DNA of 64,000 nucleotides from Paenibacillus mendelii (GCF_024498075.1 NZ_JANHOF010000015.1:94843-158842), one strand, 5' to 3'; shown: positions 41,501-50,036, numbered from the stretch's first letter. Translations and numbers: made by a program. Notes: a model not told the origin generated them from the letters alone.

Positions 41501-44255
41501 AATCGGAGACGAATCGGATCGGCGAGCGCTCCTGCAGGTTTCGAACCGCAAGCGCATTCGGATCAAACCCCGTGATAACATCTTGCCATTCCTCGATGCC
41601 GATAATCGGCTTGGCGAATGCTGCGGCTTCAAGCGACCGTTCCGTATCGATATCTCTAAACACGTCATAGATGAACTTCTTGCCTTTGGGGGTAAAGGGC
41701 ACAGTTTTCTCCGGATCCTGTGTCCACAGCCCCATGTTCAGCCCTGCCGATGGTATATCGATATGGCTGAACCAGATGAATGAATCGATGCCTGGGAGGA
41801 ACAGCGTTTTGTAATACGCATAGGCGAATGCTGCCGCTTGCTGCTTGGCAGCGGCTTCCGAACCGTCTGCCGTATGGATGCCTTGCTCAGACAGAATGAT
41901 CCGGCGCGGCGACCCGTTCAGCAGCAGCTCATTTCGCTTCATGTAGTCGTTCAAGACATGCAGATTCTTGAAGGTGATCTGCGGCGAATCGGCGCTGTCT
42001 ATGGCGCGTTCGTCGTTCCAAGGGTCTGCGTTGAAGAAATCCTCGGGATACGGGTGAAAGGCGACATGCCATGGATAATTCCCGCCATGATTGGCTTGTT
42101 CGTTCATTAAATCGATGATTTCACGCGCTTTGTAATACCGCATAGGATTACCGCCTGCAGGCTTTGTCCAATTGTTGGTCAGCGAAACATAGACACGGGC
42201 ATGATCATAATATTTACGGGCCGCCAAGTAAGCGATCCGAACCGCCGGCTCGTATTGCTCAATGAATTGCCTGACCGATTTCTCGCCCATATTCTGCCAC
42301 TCCCACTGGGCATCCACTTCGTTACCGACGATATAACCGACTGCACGGCCGTATTTCTCGTCCTCACGCGTATAGCGGTCGGCTATAAACTCCATCGCAG
42401 CTCGGAATGCCTTGACTCCTGCCTCATTAGCTGTATTGAAGGCGAATACGGTCCCCCCTTGAGAAGGATCGGCATCCGGATGCATGAGAACATCGGTCAT
42501 GGTATTCGGATCCTGCGACGCATATAGAATAAGCACCAGATTGACGATCGTTCCGTTATCGGATAGCGGCTTGATTTGTCGATCAAGGGATTCCACATAG
42601 CCTTTCTGAAAATAATAGGTTTCTCCATCCATGGAATAGGCAATCGTGTTGGACGGATTGGAGTTCCCCTTGTACATCAGTCCGGTCAAGACAACGTTAA
42701 CGGCGGCGTGCGCCGCGCCAAGCTCCTCTGCATCGTCGCTCATCATGACTTGAAGACCTTTTTTCGAATGCGCCGTCGGGTACGAGTATTGATGCCGGGC
42801 ATCGAACGTAATGTCTGTCGCGTACTTCGGCGCATCGACATACCGCGGAGGCACCGATGAATCCGGGTCGAGCTCCGCGACAAGAAACTTGGAATAGTAT
42901 CTGTCGCGCTCCCCATCGTATCTCGGAATGGAGAAGGTGAATGCGCCGCCGCTTGAGGACGCGTCCTGTACCGCTGCCGGTGCCAGGGATGACGTATTGG
43001 CTTCATGCTCATAAGGGGCCAGTTCATATAGGGCCAGCTTCGTTCCGGCTGCAGTACCCGGGGGCGAAGCTGTTCCCTTTAACGTAATCAGATCCTCGCC
43101 TACGCTAACCTCGCTTACCGATCCGATATATTCGACCGGTGGGCGGTCATCACGGTCGAGGGCAATCTCCTCCAGCTCTAAGCTCCCTGCCGTACCCGGA
43201 TTATCCGTGAGCGAGATCCGCAGCCGGTTCACCTCACCTGTCCAAAGCGGTTGGGCGGCCAACCGGATCGCATAGGTCCTGGTCTCACCGTCCGACGCCA
43301 CAAGCTGGAACGTCTGCGACTTGGACGGACTGAATACAGGATCCGCCTCGGTCGTCCAGGAGAGGAGGCCCTGGGTGTTCGCGGACTGGTTCCGCAGCTT
43401 CAGCAGCACAACATTCTGACTTGAAGCGTCGATCCGCGTAACATTCGAAGTAATTGCCGCTCCCGCTCCCGTTCCCGTTACGGGTATCGATAAGCGACCG
43501 TTCTGAGTCGTTAATGGCAAAGTCGAATCATTACCCGTCCAGCCTTCCGCATCCCCAGGGTATTGGAACTGCCAGCCCAGATCATTGGCCGCGTGTACGT
43601 AGTCGACCTGGAACTTCGGATCCGGCCAATACGGCAGCGGATCTCCGCCGGGGAAGGGATCGACAGCCCTGTCGTAGGCATGCTGCCAACTGATTTCGAG
43701 TTTGTCAATCGAGTTCCGGCCTGCCCACTCGCCAATCATGAGACCGATACGGTTCCACTTGTTCTCTGTCGTCCTTACGATTCCCTCTTCGAAGCTCGTT
43801 CCGCTGTAAGCCCGGATCCGGACCAGATAGGGCATATCGTTCGGCAGATACCCGTAATGAGCGAAAGCCATCATAATATACCGTGATTCCGACAGGTCAA
43901 GAGGCTCTGCGAATTCGCGGTATACGGTCCGCCATACGTTATTCTGAAGATTTAGCTCACTCTTAGCGGTAAGAAAATACAAGCCTTGATCGGCAGCGAA
44001 CACGTTCAACTCCGAGTTCACCCGGCTAACGGACTGTGTATGTTCCCCCGCTTGCCAGTTCGCCAGCGATTCATTGGTCTCGAAGTCGTCGATCACGCGG
44101 TAAGGATGAAACAGGTCAACCGTACGCATGTTGGACGTCTGCTCGAGATGCTCCGAGACTGAAGCAGCTGCAGCTCCTGCACCTCCCGTCCAAGCCGTAA
44201 CCAATAAGACAGCCGCTAGCCATGCACCACAGCCACGTTGAATTAATGACATCAT
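38544..44255 (-). CDS. Giant secreted multidomain glycan-degrading protein
   Basis: Protein of 1903 residues with a signal peptide (about 1-32). In order: beta-sandwich module 1 (about 45-225), another beta domain (225-370), a TIM-barrel glycosidase-like domain resembling DUF5722 (about 372-895, with VGNEVDAQWEW and IILSEQGIHT as likely acids), related beta-sandwich modules 2 (925-1070) and 3 (1190-1347), an SGNH/GDSL esterase domain (1503-1690) and two tandem Ig-like repeats (1715-1810, 1812-1903, each with NMWWGxNG). The esterase has VLYGDSISVG, GGTTSSW, GMNDGS and NINHPND. Such an enzyme could deacetylate and cut pectic side chains. AAGGGG precedes the ATG pair. Shared control with the rhamnose operon and a cre site fit rhamnogalacturonan use. 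Confidence 0.85.
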   Translation of the reverse strand: MMSLIQRGCGAWLAAVLLVTAWTGGAGAAAASVSEHLEQTSNMRTVDLFHPYRVIDDFETNESLANWQAGEHTQSVSRVNSELNVFAADQGLYFLTAKSELNLQNNVWRTVYREFAEPLDLSESRYIMMAFAHYGYLPNDMPYLVRIRAYSGTSFEEGIVRTTENKWNRIGLMIGEWAGRNSIDKLEISWQHAYDRAVDPFPGGDPLPYWPDPKFQVDYVHAANDLGWQFQYPGDAEGWTGNDSTLPLTTQNGRLSIPVTGTGAGAAITSNVTRIDASSQNVVLLKLRNQSANTQGLLSWTTEADPVFSPSKSQTFQLVASDGETRTYAIRLAAQPLWTGEVNRLRISLTDNPGTAGSLELEEIALDRDDRPPVEYIGSVSEVSVGEDLITLKGTASPPGTAAGTKLALYELAPYEHEANTSSLAPAAVQDASSSGGAFTFSIPRYDGERDRYYSKFLVAELDPDSSVPPRYVDAPKYATDITFDARHQYSYPTAHSKKGLQVMMSDDAEELGAAHAAVNVVLTGLMYKGNSNPSNTIAYSMDGETYYFQKGYVESLDRQIKPLSDNGTIVNLVLILYASQDPNTMTDVLMHPDADPSQGGTVFAFNTANEAGVKAFRAAMEFIADRYTREDEKYGRAVGYIVGNEVDAQWEWQNMGEKSVRQFIEQYEPAVRIAYLAARKYYDHARVYVSLTNNWTKPAGGNPMRYYKAREIIDLMNEQANHGGNYPWHVAFHPYPEDFFNADPWNDERAIDSADSPQITFKNLHVLNDYMKRNELLLNGSPRRIILSEQGIHTADGSEAAAKQQAAAFAYAYYKTLFLPGIDSFIWFSHIDIPSAGLNMGLWTQDPEKTVPFTPKGKKFIYDVFRDIDTERSLEAAAFAKPIIGIEEWQDVITGFDPNALAVRNLQERSPIRFVSDSGPHSQGDSFESGTDGWEPADNVMSAVQSSGDAYEGTGALETAFSDLALKWRGVSKRLASPYDAGDHPYLRLAVKLTGTSPGTPYYVKLKVYSGTDWTEGVVRVDPEQGWIPLSLDLSGWSKRHSIDRLKIGAVSSGNRTWSGKVLVDDVGFTGAPLTRPGNYDALATLMESAPAPGGAMTVRITNYDSEPMQGTVELAGHNGMVLDKSALDVNGIAFGETRSYPLTITELHSVPGAKPGIRFSYMGQTLDQTFDSGKPTGENQLPSFEKLLYNFEAATLGWTGAEHVDEVKSVDRIANAPFGPALGAYVLEASFPTMAADTWRTVSVTPEQPLDLTEADAIFLHVNSYGGSGGTGYETRLRLRSGDHVLENIIQTRADAWNRVEADISGWPYRNNVQSMEVSFRAVGTSEPWYGSRFQLDYIGLVRHDNVEDPADLEEMVMQPFWQGERMVNESVLMMSRDGEPAEASLLFEPIRVESVMSARLDMEYVEGIDWVLEDGKLKLTPNTRIPYMADTEMYLPEYIPNVSMPRNGGGGVIFREGSFFHDRQIVVTYTHESDAWKGPTPLYADTALPRTTDRLKNGEPIRFVLYGDSISVGANASGFTQVPPYLPVWGQLAAQELERRHGSDITFINPSVGGTTSSWGVEQAKTLVADQQPDLVIIAFGMNDGSGTGRGDGTEPALFKQNIATIIQTVRADNPDAEFILVGTTLPNSETFFFGKHPLYYPVLSELAGELSGVAAADITGVHAELLKKKAFHDMTGNNINHPNDFLSRWYAQFVVGMLSLPEENPPVEGQPGKPVLSHNNGHDTGLQDGDYTITMNMWWGNNGTSYKLFENGREIHRRSLVPSTPTAQAASFEVKGRMNGTYVYTCELTNSAGTTSCEPITVVVTDANPGKPVLASDNWDQDGNYQVKMNMWWGSNGHTYRLYENGILVEEKPIAMKTPGSQSTITPFTGKQPGSYLYRAELINDNGVTESEELTVTVR

Positions 44256-44342
44256 TGCGATACCCCTTCCATCTCATGATTGAAGAACCTTTCCTTATCT
44301 TCGAACCGCTCCTTCCCATTGTATGAAAAAAAACCTCTGAAA

Positions 44343-44356
44343 TGGAAGCGCTTTCA
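44343..44356. promoter_or_regulatory. Perfect cre (CcpA) site
   Basis: TGGAAGCGCTTTCA matches the catabolite-responsive element pattern TGNAANCGNTTNCA at every position. It lies 88 bp before the giant gene and over 300 bp downstream of its promoter, so CcpA would act as a roadblock. Confidence 0.8.
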
Positions 44357-44553
44357 ATTTAGAGAGTTAATTTCCACTTTTCACCGCCCTACATAACAAT
44401 TTGTATATCTTACTTCCGCACGGCAGCGTTCATCGCCGCGAAACCGCGCTGTGTTCAACGCTTTTTGTGCAAGCCCCTCAACCATCCACGAATTCATGAC
44501 TAGCCCATGGTGAATCCGTCTGATACGAACCAGCCCACGCGTGTTCCCACCTT

Positions 44554-44583
44554 CTACGGAATGAACGTGTATTTTGCCTGCAT
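44554..44583 (-). CDS. Possible nine-codon upstream ORF
   Basis: ATG at 44583 with AGGGAGG 6 nt upstream reads MQAKYTFIP and stops. It lies about 75 nt into the roughly 400-nt leader of the giant gene. The strong ribosome-binding site is the only support. A longer frame covering 44381-44605 also exists but looks random. Confidence 0.3.
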   Translation of the reverse strand: MQAKYTFIP

Positions 44584-44663
44584 AGGTTCCCTCCCTGTTT
44601 GTCACTGTGCTCGTGATTTACCTGTACCCGGACTTTCCCAGCTAGATCACGCTACCCAATCTA

Positions 44664-44692
44664 AGTTTAGTGGCTGGCCGGACAATTGTATT
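44664..44692 (-). promoter_or_regulatory. Promoter of the giant secreted protein gene
   Basis: AATACA (44687-44692) and TAAACT (44664-44669) on the minus strand, 17 bp apart. GGTAAATACA and the spacer CCGG are shared with the rhamnose operon promoter at 14562-14590. Confidence 0.6.
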
Positions 44693-44754
44693 TACCAAAA
44701 GTTGGACAGTTCTCCGCATCGGGGGAACGAGAATATAGGCACGAAAGTTTCCGG

Positions 44755-44770
44755 TTTGCACAATATGCAA
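44755..44770. promoter_or_regulatory. Candidate activator site, copy 2
   Basis: TTTGCACAATATGCAA, identical to 14654-14669, is 62 bp upstream of the -35. The two promoters therefore share palindrome, spacing and core hexamers while the sequence between differs. Confidence 0.55.
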
Positions 44771-44930
44771 CTGAGGCTGGCGCAAAGTGCGAGATGCAGA
44801 GATTCTGATGATCTTCTTCATCATTATTGTCAGCATCGGGGCAGACGGATGCTCTTCGTGAAGCTATAGGTTCCCGTTCCCGCAACAGCATATCGATGCG
44901 GGCATTGCTGCGTATTGACAACGTAGAGTT

Positions 44931-45293
44931 TTATTTGATTGGCTCCGAAATATGCCAGCAAACACCGGATAAATCAATTAAATTGATCTCCCGCTTTCCC
45001 CAAGGATAGACGGTCGGCTCTTTGATCCGGACTGGATACTCCTTCTCTCGAACGACGGTTTGGATATGCGTCCACCAGCCATCCAGATCCTCGACAACCA
45101 GTTCTACCATGTAATTGTTCTGGAATTCTTGATTGTGAAAGTTTTGCAGAAAGAACTCCTGTTCTCCAATTCGAAAGATACTCAATCCACTGTCGGAGTA
45201 TACCTTCTCAAAACCAAGATCTTCAAAAAAACGTTGGGCAAGCGAGTAATCTTCACCTGATGGAATGAATGGACGAAGCTTAGCAGCTTTCAT
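44931..45293 (-). CDS. VOC-family (glyoxalase/bleomycin-resistance fold) protein
   Basis: Protein of 120 residues with the paired beta-alpha-beta-beta-beta modules of the vicinal-oxygen-chelate fold: FIPSGEDYSLAQRFFEDLGF begins module 1 and MVELVVEDLDGWWTHIQ module 2; it ends NLIDLSGVCWHISEP. GGAGGG is 5 nt before the ATG. Members bind drugs, catalyse glyoxalase-type reactions or have unknown roles; the sequence does not decide. Confidence 0.82.
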   Translation of the reverse strand: MKAAKLRPFIPSGEDYSLAQRFFEDLGFEKVYSDSGLSIFRIGEQEFFLQNFHNQEFQNNYMVELVVEDLDGWWTHIQTVVREKEYPVRIKEPTVYPWGKREINLIDLSGVCWHISEPIK

Positions 45294-45415
45294 GATTTCC
45301 CTCCAGATTTAGGTTTTGGATACCACTAAAATATTCGCTTTCTGTACCTCATTATCCTTCCTGAATTATCCTATTCATACTTTCCCCAAGGCAGGGTCAA
45401 AGCTGTATATCTATC

Positions 45416-45437
45416 AAAAAAACCGCGGTTTCCGCGG
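45416..45437 (-). terminator. Terminator
   Basis: CCGCGG-TTT-CCGCGG followed on the minus strand by seven T. It lies 55 bp downstream of the PBP fragment. Confidence 0.8.
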
Positions 45438-45491
45438 CTCCTTGATGGAGGTGTAAGATTTTATCCTCCGAAACTTGAATGGTCTCGCTAA

Positions 45492-45677
45492 TTAGTTTGT
45501 TTTCAATCCAATGACTTCGTCGTATACATCGAATATTTTTCGCGCGATCGGTGCAGCGCTCCAGCCGCCATACCCGCCGTCGGGAATGACGACAGCGACA
45601 GCTAGCTTGGGATCCTCCTGAGGGGCAAATGCGATAAACACGGCGTTCTCTACTTTTTTCCGGTCTCCAATTTGCAC
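45492..45677 (-). pseudogene. C-terminal fragment of a penicillin-binding protein
   Basis: The frame (GTG at 45677) reads QIGDRKKVENAVFIAFAP, PKLAVAVVIPDGG and GGWSAAPIARKIFDVY. This is the last strand and helix of a PBP transpeptidase domain, normally found after the KTGT motif. The KTGT and everything before it are missing, and an unrelated gene ends just upstream at 45686. It is a deletion remnant. Confidence 0.75.
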
Positions 45678-45685
45678 ACGTTTCT

Positions 45686-46885
45686 TTATTCAGCCGCTGA
45701 GTGCCGTTTATAAGTCAAACGAGTATATTCACGATCCTTGCTGTCAAATGGACTTCTGTACATGAAGATTAGCTCGTCCTCGGTCCATTCTGCGCCGACA
45801 AACTTTAACTCATCCCCATGATAAGGAACAACGTTATTCCGGGCATACTCCAGATCTTTGCCAGAGAGCAGCTTGTCGTACAGCTCTACCGTGGAATTGT
45901 CCTCCAGATTAATCAGCGTCAGGAACCCTGTCTTATTCGGCCGTACGATTAGGAAGTTCTCGCCGGCCCCGAGTACCGAGTATACCTCGTCCTTGCCGAC
46001 AAGAGTGGGTAGATCGTACTCCCTAACTGCCTTCCCTTCTTCATTGAAGATCGTCAACGTTCTGCCGTCGGTCAGTACCGTATTCTGAATCCAACCGTTC
46101 GGATCGTAATATTGGTAGTAGCTCAAGTTTTGCTCATAGCGCTGATAGTAGCTAGCCTTCTTCTGGCTGACGATCTTATTGTTGTGAACGAGCACGCTGT
46201 ACGTGTCATAATGAGTACGAGGCTCCCCATAATTGTCCACGATTGTAACAATCCTGTTCTTCGAGTCGATCCCTCCTCCGCCAAACGAAATCTCACCCTG
46301 AATGTCGGCATCAATCTTGCCTACATTAACCGGAGGTTGTTCATATGGATGGGCAATATACAGGTCACCCGTCTTGCGGTTTAGCCAAATAGTGCCACCT
46401 GTAATGTATGGATCCGATTTTGTAATACTCACTGTTTGGGCTGAACCATTCCATTTCACATCTGCCCCTATAGCTTCCGAGAAGAAACGCAAAGGGATAT
46501 AAATGCGTTCGTTGACGATCCGCATAGGCGCCGATAATTTCATCTCTTTTCCATTAACCGTTTCTATTGTCGATCCGTTGTTCAGCTTGACTATAAGCTC
46601 CGGGTAGGTCATCGTCACCATTTTTGCAGATGAGTTCCAGAAGACGATGGTTCCAAGCAGTTCTCCGATATCCCTGACAGGCAAGTAAACGGTGTCGTTC
46701 TCAATAAATGGAGAGGTCTTCTGCTGAAATTCGGATCCATTCAGAGTTACTTTGATACCACTCGCTGAGAGAGCATTGGTTCCAGATGTTAGTGCCGCAG
46801 ATGTGGAGAGCGGAACCGATAGAGCGATGACCGTGGCAATAGCAGCGCCGAAGACGAGAGATCGTACATGTGATTTTGGATTCAT
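45686..46885 (-). CDS. Secreted protein with copper-amine-oxidase N-terminal-like domain
   Basis: Exported protein of 399 residues: signal peptide (about 1-30, ending STSAA), then an N-terminal domain of the copper amine oxidase N type (about 42-155). This shows the paired repeats typical of the family: YLPVRDIGELLGTIVFWN and YIPLRFFSEAIGADVKWNG. The C-terminal part (about 160-399) is beta-rich with repeated strands, possibly a propeller. GGAGGA stands about 8 nt before the ATG. Such domains are frequent on the surface of Paenibacillus; no enzyme activity is indicated. Confidence 0.85.
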   Translation of the reverse strand: MNPKSHVRSLVFGAAIATVIALSVPLSTSAALTSGTNALSASGIKVTLNGSEFQQKTSPFIENDTVYLPVRDIGELLGTIVFWNSSAKMVTMTYPELIVKLNNGSTIETVNGKEMKLSAPMRIVNERIYIPLRFFSEAIGADVKWNGSAQTVSITKSDPYITGGTIWLNRKTGDLYIAHPYEQPPVNVGKIDADIQGEISFGGGGIDSKNRIVTIVDNYGEPRTHYDTYSVLVHNNKIVSQKKASYYQRYEQNLSYYQYYDPNGWIQNTVLTDGRTLTIFNEEGKAVREYDLPTLVGKDEVYSVLGAGENFLIVRPNKTGFLTLINLEDNSTVELYDKLLSGKDLEYARNNVVPYHGDELKFVGAEWTEDELIFMYRSPFDSKDREYTRLTYKRHSAAE

Positions 46886-47085
46886 GGAGACATCCTCCTT
46901 CTATAGGAATTCACTTGCATGCAATGCTTAGACGCGTTAAGAATGCAGTAAGTTGCTAATCCCAAAGTTAATTTATGGAAATAAAGAAACAACATGGACA
47001 TATCCGAATATCTCCTCCCTTTCCAGCGCATGCTATATCGGGCTGCGTAATGCCGCCCTATACTTATTTTTGAGGAGGCTTAATC

Positions 47086-47316
47086 ATGGCAAAACCTGAT
47101 AACCGTGCGAACAACGCGGAGCGTCTGCACAATGCGGCTGAAAACACGGCCGAGAATTTAAACGAAGCGGTTGATTATCTGGACGAGCATGCCGATGAAA
47201 TATCGGCGAGCGAAATCGAGAATATTGAAGCGAAGAACGAACGCCGCGAAGAAAGCATTGCGGGGATGAAATCCGAAATCGAAGACGAGCAGCAGTTCCA
47301 ACAGCATCAGCAATAG
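47086..47316 (+). CDS. tlp: Small acid-soluble spore protein Tlp
   Basis: Protein of 76 residues matching the spore Tlp family along its length: N-terminus MAKPDNRANNAERL, central Asn/Glu-rich helices, and the signature EAKNERREESIAGMKSEIEDE near the C-terminus. It is made in the forespore late in sporulation. GAGGAGG lies about 8 nt before the ATG. It is monocistronic, with a strong terminator 22 bp downstream. Confidence 0.9.
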   Translation: MAKPDNRANNAERLHNAAENTAENLNEAVDYLDEHADEISASEIENIEAKNERREESIAGMKSEIEDEQQFQQHQQ

Positions 47317-47337
47317 TTCCTGCTGACACACCAACAC

Positions 47338-47392
47338 AAACCGCCCCTGAACGAATGCGTGATTCACGCTTCTTCGCATTCAGGGGCGGTTT
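47338..47392. terminator. Bidirectional terminator, tlp / ilvD
   Basis: AAACCGCCCCTGAA and its complement form a 14-bp outer stem; an inner CGAATGCG/CGCATT pairing extends it, and T-runs flank it on the plus strand. Confidence 0.8.
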
Positions 47393-47463
47393 TCAATTTA
47401 GAAGACAATGTTATGTGATGGAAGTCAAATTCCATGTCTTTGCGGACAAGAATGTCTATTTGT

Positions 47464-49155
47464 CTATTCTACAAGATCTGTAACGGCTCCTTTGGATGCT
47501 GACGCGACCAAACGGGCATATTTGGCGAGCACCCCTGACGTAACTTTGAGTGGAGGCTGTACCCATGCTTGCAGCCTATCGGCCAATTCCTCCTCTGTTA
47601 CATCAAACGTAATCTGCTGCGTTTCACTATCGATGGTTACAATATCCCCGTTCATCAGCAGCGCGATCGGCCCTCCTACCTGTGCTTCAGGCGATACGTG
47701 GCCGACTACAAACCCATGCGAGCCCCCTGAGAATCTGCCGTCCGTCATGAGCGCGACATCTCCTCCGAGTCCTTTGCCCACAATTAACGCCGTGACCGAT
47801 AGCATCTCAGGCATGCCGGGTCCGCCCTTCGGACCACAATAACGGATGACCAGTACATCCCCTTTATGAATCTCATTATTCAGAATGGCCTCCGTTGCAG
47901 CCTCCTCGCTGTTAAATACCTTTGCCGGTCCGACAAATCGCAGCTTCTTGATACCCGACATTTTGGCCACAGCCCCATCAGGCGCCAGGTTTCCTTTGAG
48001 TACGACCAATGGTCCGTTTGGCTTCAGTGGTTTATCCAGCGGGCGGATAATCTCCTGATCATCCTGCAGCGGGGCTGCCTCAGCCAGATTCTCTGCCACT
48101 GTTTGACCCGTCACCGTTAAGCAATCACCGTGGAGAAGCCCCTCTGCGTGCAGCATCTTCATTACGCCTGGAACGCCTCCGATATCGTTCAAATCCTGCA
48201 TGGCATGTTGTCCGCTTGGCTTCAAGTCAGCCAGGTGGGGAACACGCAGGCGGATCCGCTCGAAATCATCTAATGATAAATCCACACCAACCGAATGCGC
48301 AATGGCAAGCAGATGCAGGAACGCATTCGTTGAGCCGCCCAAGGCCATGACGACTGTTATGGCATTCTCGAATGCCTTCTTGGTCATGATATCTCTTGGA
48401 TAGATATCCTGTTCCAACAAAGAGATGACCTGCTTGCCTGCTTTGGCGCATTCTGCAGCTTTGTTCTGCGAGATTGCCGGTGTTGACGAAGAACCCGGCA
48501 GGCTCATCCCCATCGCTTCTGCAGCGGCCGCCATTGTATTCGCGGTGTACATGCCGCCGCAAGAGCCTGGTCCCGGGCAAGCGCTGCATTCGATCTCATG
48601 GAGCTGTTTATCTGTCATTTTTCCATCGTGATATTTGCCAACCGCTTCGAAAGCCGAGACAATATCAACGTTCTTGCCATGGAGCTTGCCTGGTTGTATC
48701 GTGCCGCCATATACATAGACGGAAGGAATATTCAGCCGGCCGATCGCCATTAGGCAGGCAGGAGTATTCTTATCACAGCCGCCTACCGCAACAAGACCAT
48801 CGAAGCGCTCCGCTCCTGCAACAATCTCAATCGAATCCGCTATGACTTCACGGCTTGGCAGCGAGAACAGCATGCCGGCATGTCCCATCGAAATCCCGTC
48901 GGATACCGTAATCGTATTGAATATAAGCGGTGCTCCGCCATTCTCCCGAACCCCTTGCTTCGCCTGCACAGCCAGCTCGTCGATGTGCATATTGCAGGGA
49001 GTTACTTCGCTCCATGTGCTCGCTACACCGATCATTGGCTTCTTAAAATCTTCATCCGTAAAACCAACCGCCCGCAGCATCGCCCTGTTCGGTACACGGT
49101 TGACGCCTTCGCTGATTACCTTGCTTCGAATACGCAAATCCTTGCTCTCGGCCAT
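47464..49155 (-). CDS. ilvD: Dihydroxy-acid dehydratase
   Basis: Dehydrates 2,3-dihydroxy-isovalerate and -methylvalerate in isoleucine/valine synthesis. The 563-residue protein has the Fe-S and Mg ligands of the IlvD/Edd family: the Cys of TPCNMHI, GGCDKNTPACLMA, CPGPGSCGGMYTANTM, and the C-terminal TDGRFSGGSHGFVVGHVSPEA. Length is standard for IlvD. GGAGGAG precedes the ATG. The gene lies 22 bp downstream of a GntR regulator and apart from other ilv genes. Some relatives are sugar-acid dehydratases, so a catabolic role is a minor alternative. Confidence 0.92.
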   Translation of the reverse strand: MAESKDLRIRSKVISEGVNRVPNRAMLRAVGFTDEDFKKPMIGVASTWSEVTPCNMHIDELAVQAKQGVRENGGAPLIFNTITVSDGISMGHAGMLFSLPSREVIADSIEIVAGAERFDGLVAVGGCDKNTPACLMAIGRLNIPSVYVYGGTIQPGKLHGKNVDIVSAFEAVGKYHDGKMTDKQLHEIECSACPGPGSCGGMYTANTMAAAAEAMGMSLPGSSSTPAISQNKAAECAKAGKQVISLLEQDIYPRDIMTKKAFENAITVVMALGGSTNAFLHLLAIAHSVGVDLSLDDFERIRLRVPHLADLKPSGQHAMQDLNDIGGVPGVMKMLHAEGLLHGDCLTVTGQTVAENLAEAAPLQDDQEIIRPLDKPLKPNGPLVVLKGNLAPDGAVAKMSGIKKLRFVGPAKVFNSEEAATEAILNNEIHKGDVLVIRYCGPKGGPGMPEMLSVTALIVGKGLGGDVALMTDGRFSGGSHGFVVGHVSPEAQVGGPIALLMNGDIVTIDSETQQITFDVTEEELADRLQAWVQPPLKVTSGVLAKYARLVASASKGAVTDLVE

Positions 49156-49177
49156 CTTGTCTTCTCCTCCTGTCAGC

Positions 49178-49843
49178 TTATAGTAAACCCTGCAGCTCCT
49201 GCATGGGACGAATCAAATTCTGTTTCATTAACAGTTGCGCCCTATCCCCGTCATTCAGCTCGAAGGCCGCAATAATCAAAGCGTGCTCATCGACCGATGC
49301 CTGAGTCGCATGGATCGGCTGCTTTAAAAACACATACTTGAATCGCCGGATATGAATTTGAAGCGAGGTACTAAAAGATGTGATATATGGATTATCCGAA
49401 ATCTCCACGATCAAGTTATGGAACTGCTCATCCGATTCCATCGCTAGGTAAGCCTGTCCGCTCTCAATAGCATTTGCAAATTCCAGATTCAATGCTTTCA
49501 ACTGCTCGACTTGTTCCGGCACAATGACTTTCGCGGTCACTTCAGCCGCCAAAGCGTGAAGAGCAGCCATCGTTGTATACATGTTGACAATGTCGTCCTT
49601 CTCAATGACCGTCACTTTCGTTTCCTTACCCGGATGGGTCGAGACGAGCCCCTGCACCTCCAACAGCTGAAAGGCTTCACGAATCGGTGTACGGCTGACG
49701 CCAAGAGACTCCGCCAATTCGGCATCGATCAGTTTTTCACCAGGCTGCAGCGTTCCGTCGATTATCCAGCGTTGGATTTGGGAGAAGGCCCTTTCCTTCG
49801 CAGTCATCCGCGCCGGAGAAACAAAATTTTGGGGGACTGGCAT
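49178..49843 (-). CDS. GntR/FadR-family transcriptional regulator
   Basis: Regulator of 221 residues. The winged helix (about 10-75) includes IDAELAESLGVSRTPIREAF; the all-helical FCD ligand domain (about 85-215) has the metal-binding His/Asp pattern (DEQFHNLIVE, VDEHALIIAAF). I chose the ATG at 49843, 8 nt after AAGGA; ATG codons just upstream have worse spacing. It is co-transcribed with ilvD, and its promoter carries a palindrome over the -10, suggesting autoregulation. Confidence 0.87.
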   Translation of the reverse strand: MPVPQNFVSPARMTAKERAFSQIQRWIIDGTLQPGEKLIDAELAESLGVSRTPIREAFQLLEVQGLVSTHPGKETKVTVIEKDDIVNMYTTMAALHALAAEVTAKVIVPEQVEQLKALNLEFANAIESGQAYLAMESDEQFHNLIVEISDNPYITSFSTSLQIHIRRFKYVFLKQPIHATQASVDEHALIIAAFELNDGDRAQLLMKQNLIRPMQELQGLL

Positions 49844-49871
49844 TGTCATCATCCTTAAGCATGTTTTAGTT

Positions 49872-49906
49872 ATATGCAATATATCGCATATGAATGCAAT
49901 ACGCAA
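49872..49906 (-). promoter_or_regulatory. GntR-ilvD promoter with operator over -10
   Basis: TTGCGT (49901-49906) and TATATT (49878-49883) on the minus strand, 17-bp spacer. The palindrome ATATGC-N8-GCATAT (49872-49891) covers the -10, which is a typical GntR operator position. Confidence 0.65.
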
Positions 49907-49948
49907 TAGCGAATGTGGTTGAGGAATTCTTCTATTCCAATTCTAAAG

Positions 49949-49978
49949 AGGCAGCAGCCTGTAATACGGCTCCTGCCT
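49949..49978. terminator. Hairpin after the decayed hydrolase gene
   Basis: AGGCAG-c-AGCC / GGCT-c-CTGCCT with an 8-nt loop, 58 bp downstream of the pseudogene end. T-tract weak. Confidence 0.45.
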
Positions 49979-50036
49979 TAGGTCTTCCAAGTAAAGCGAA
50001 TATGTCTTCTTCGCGACCAGTGATCGACAGCTGTTA

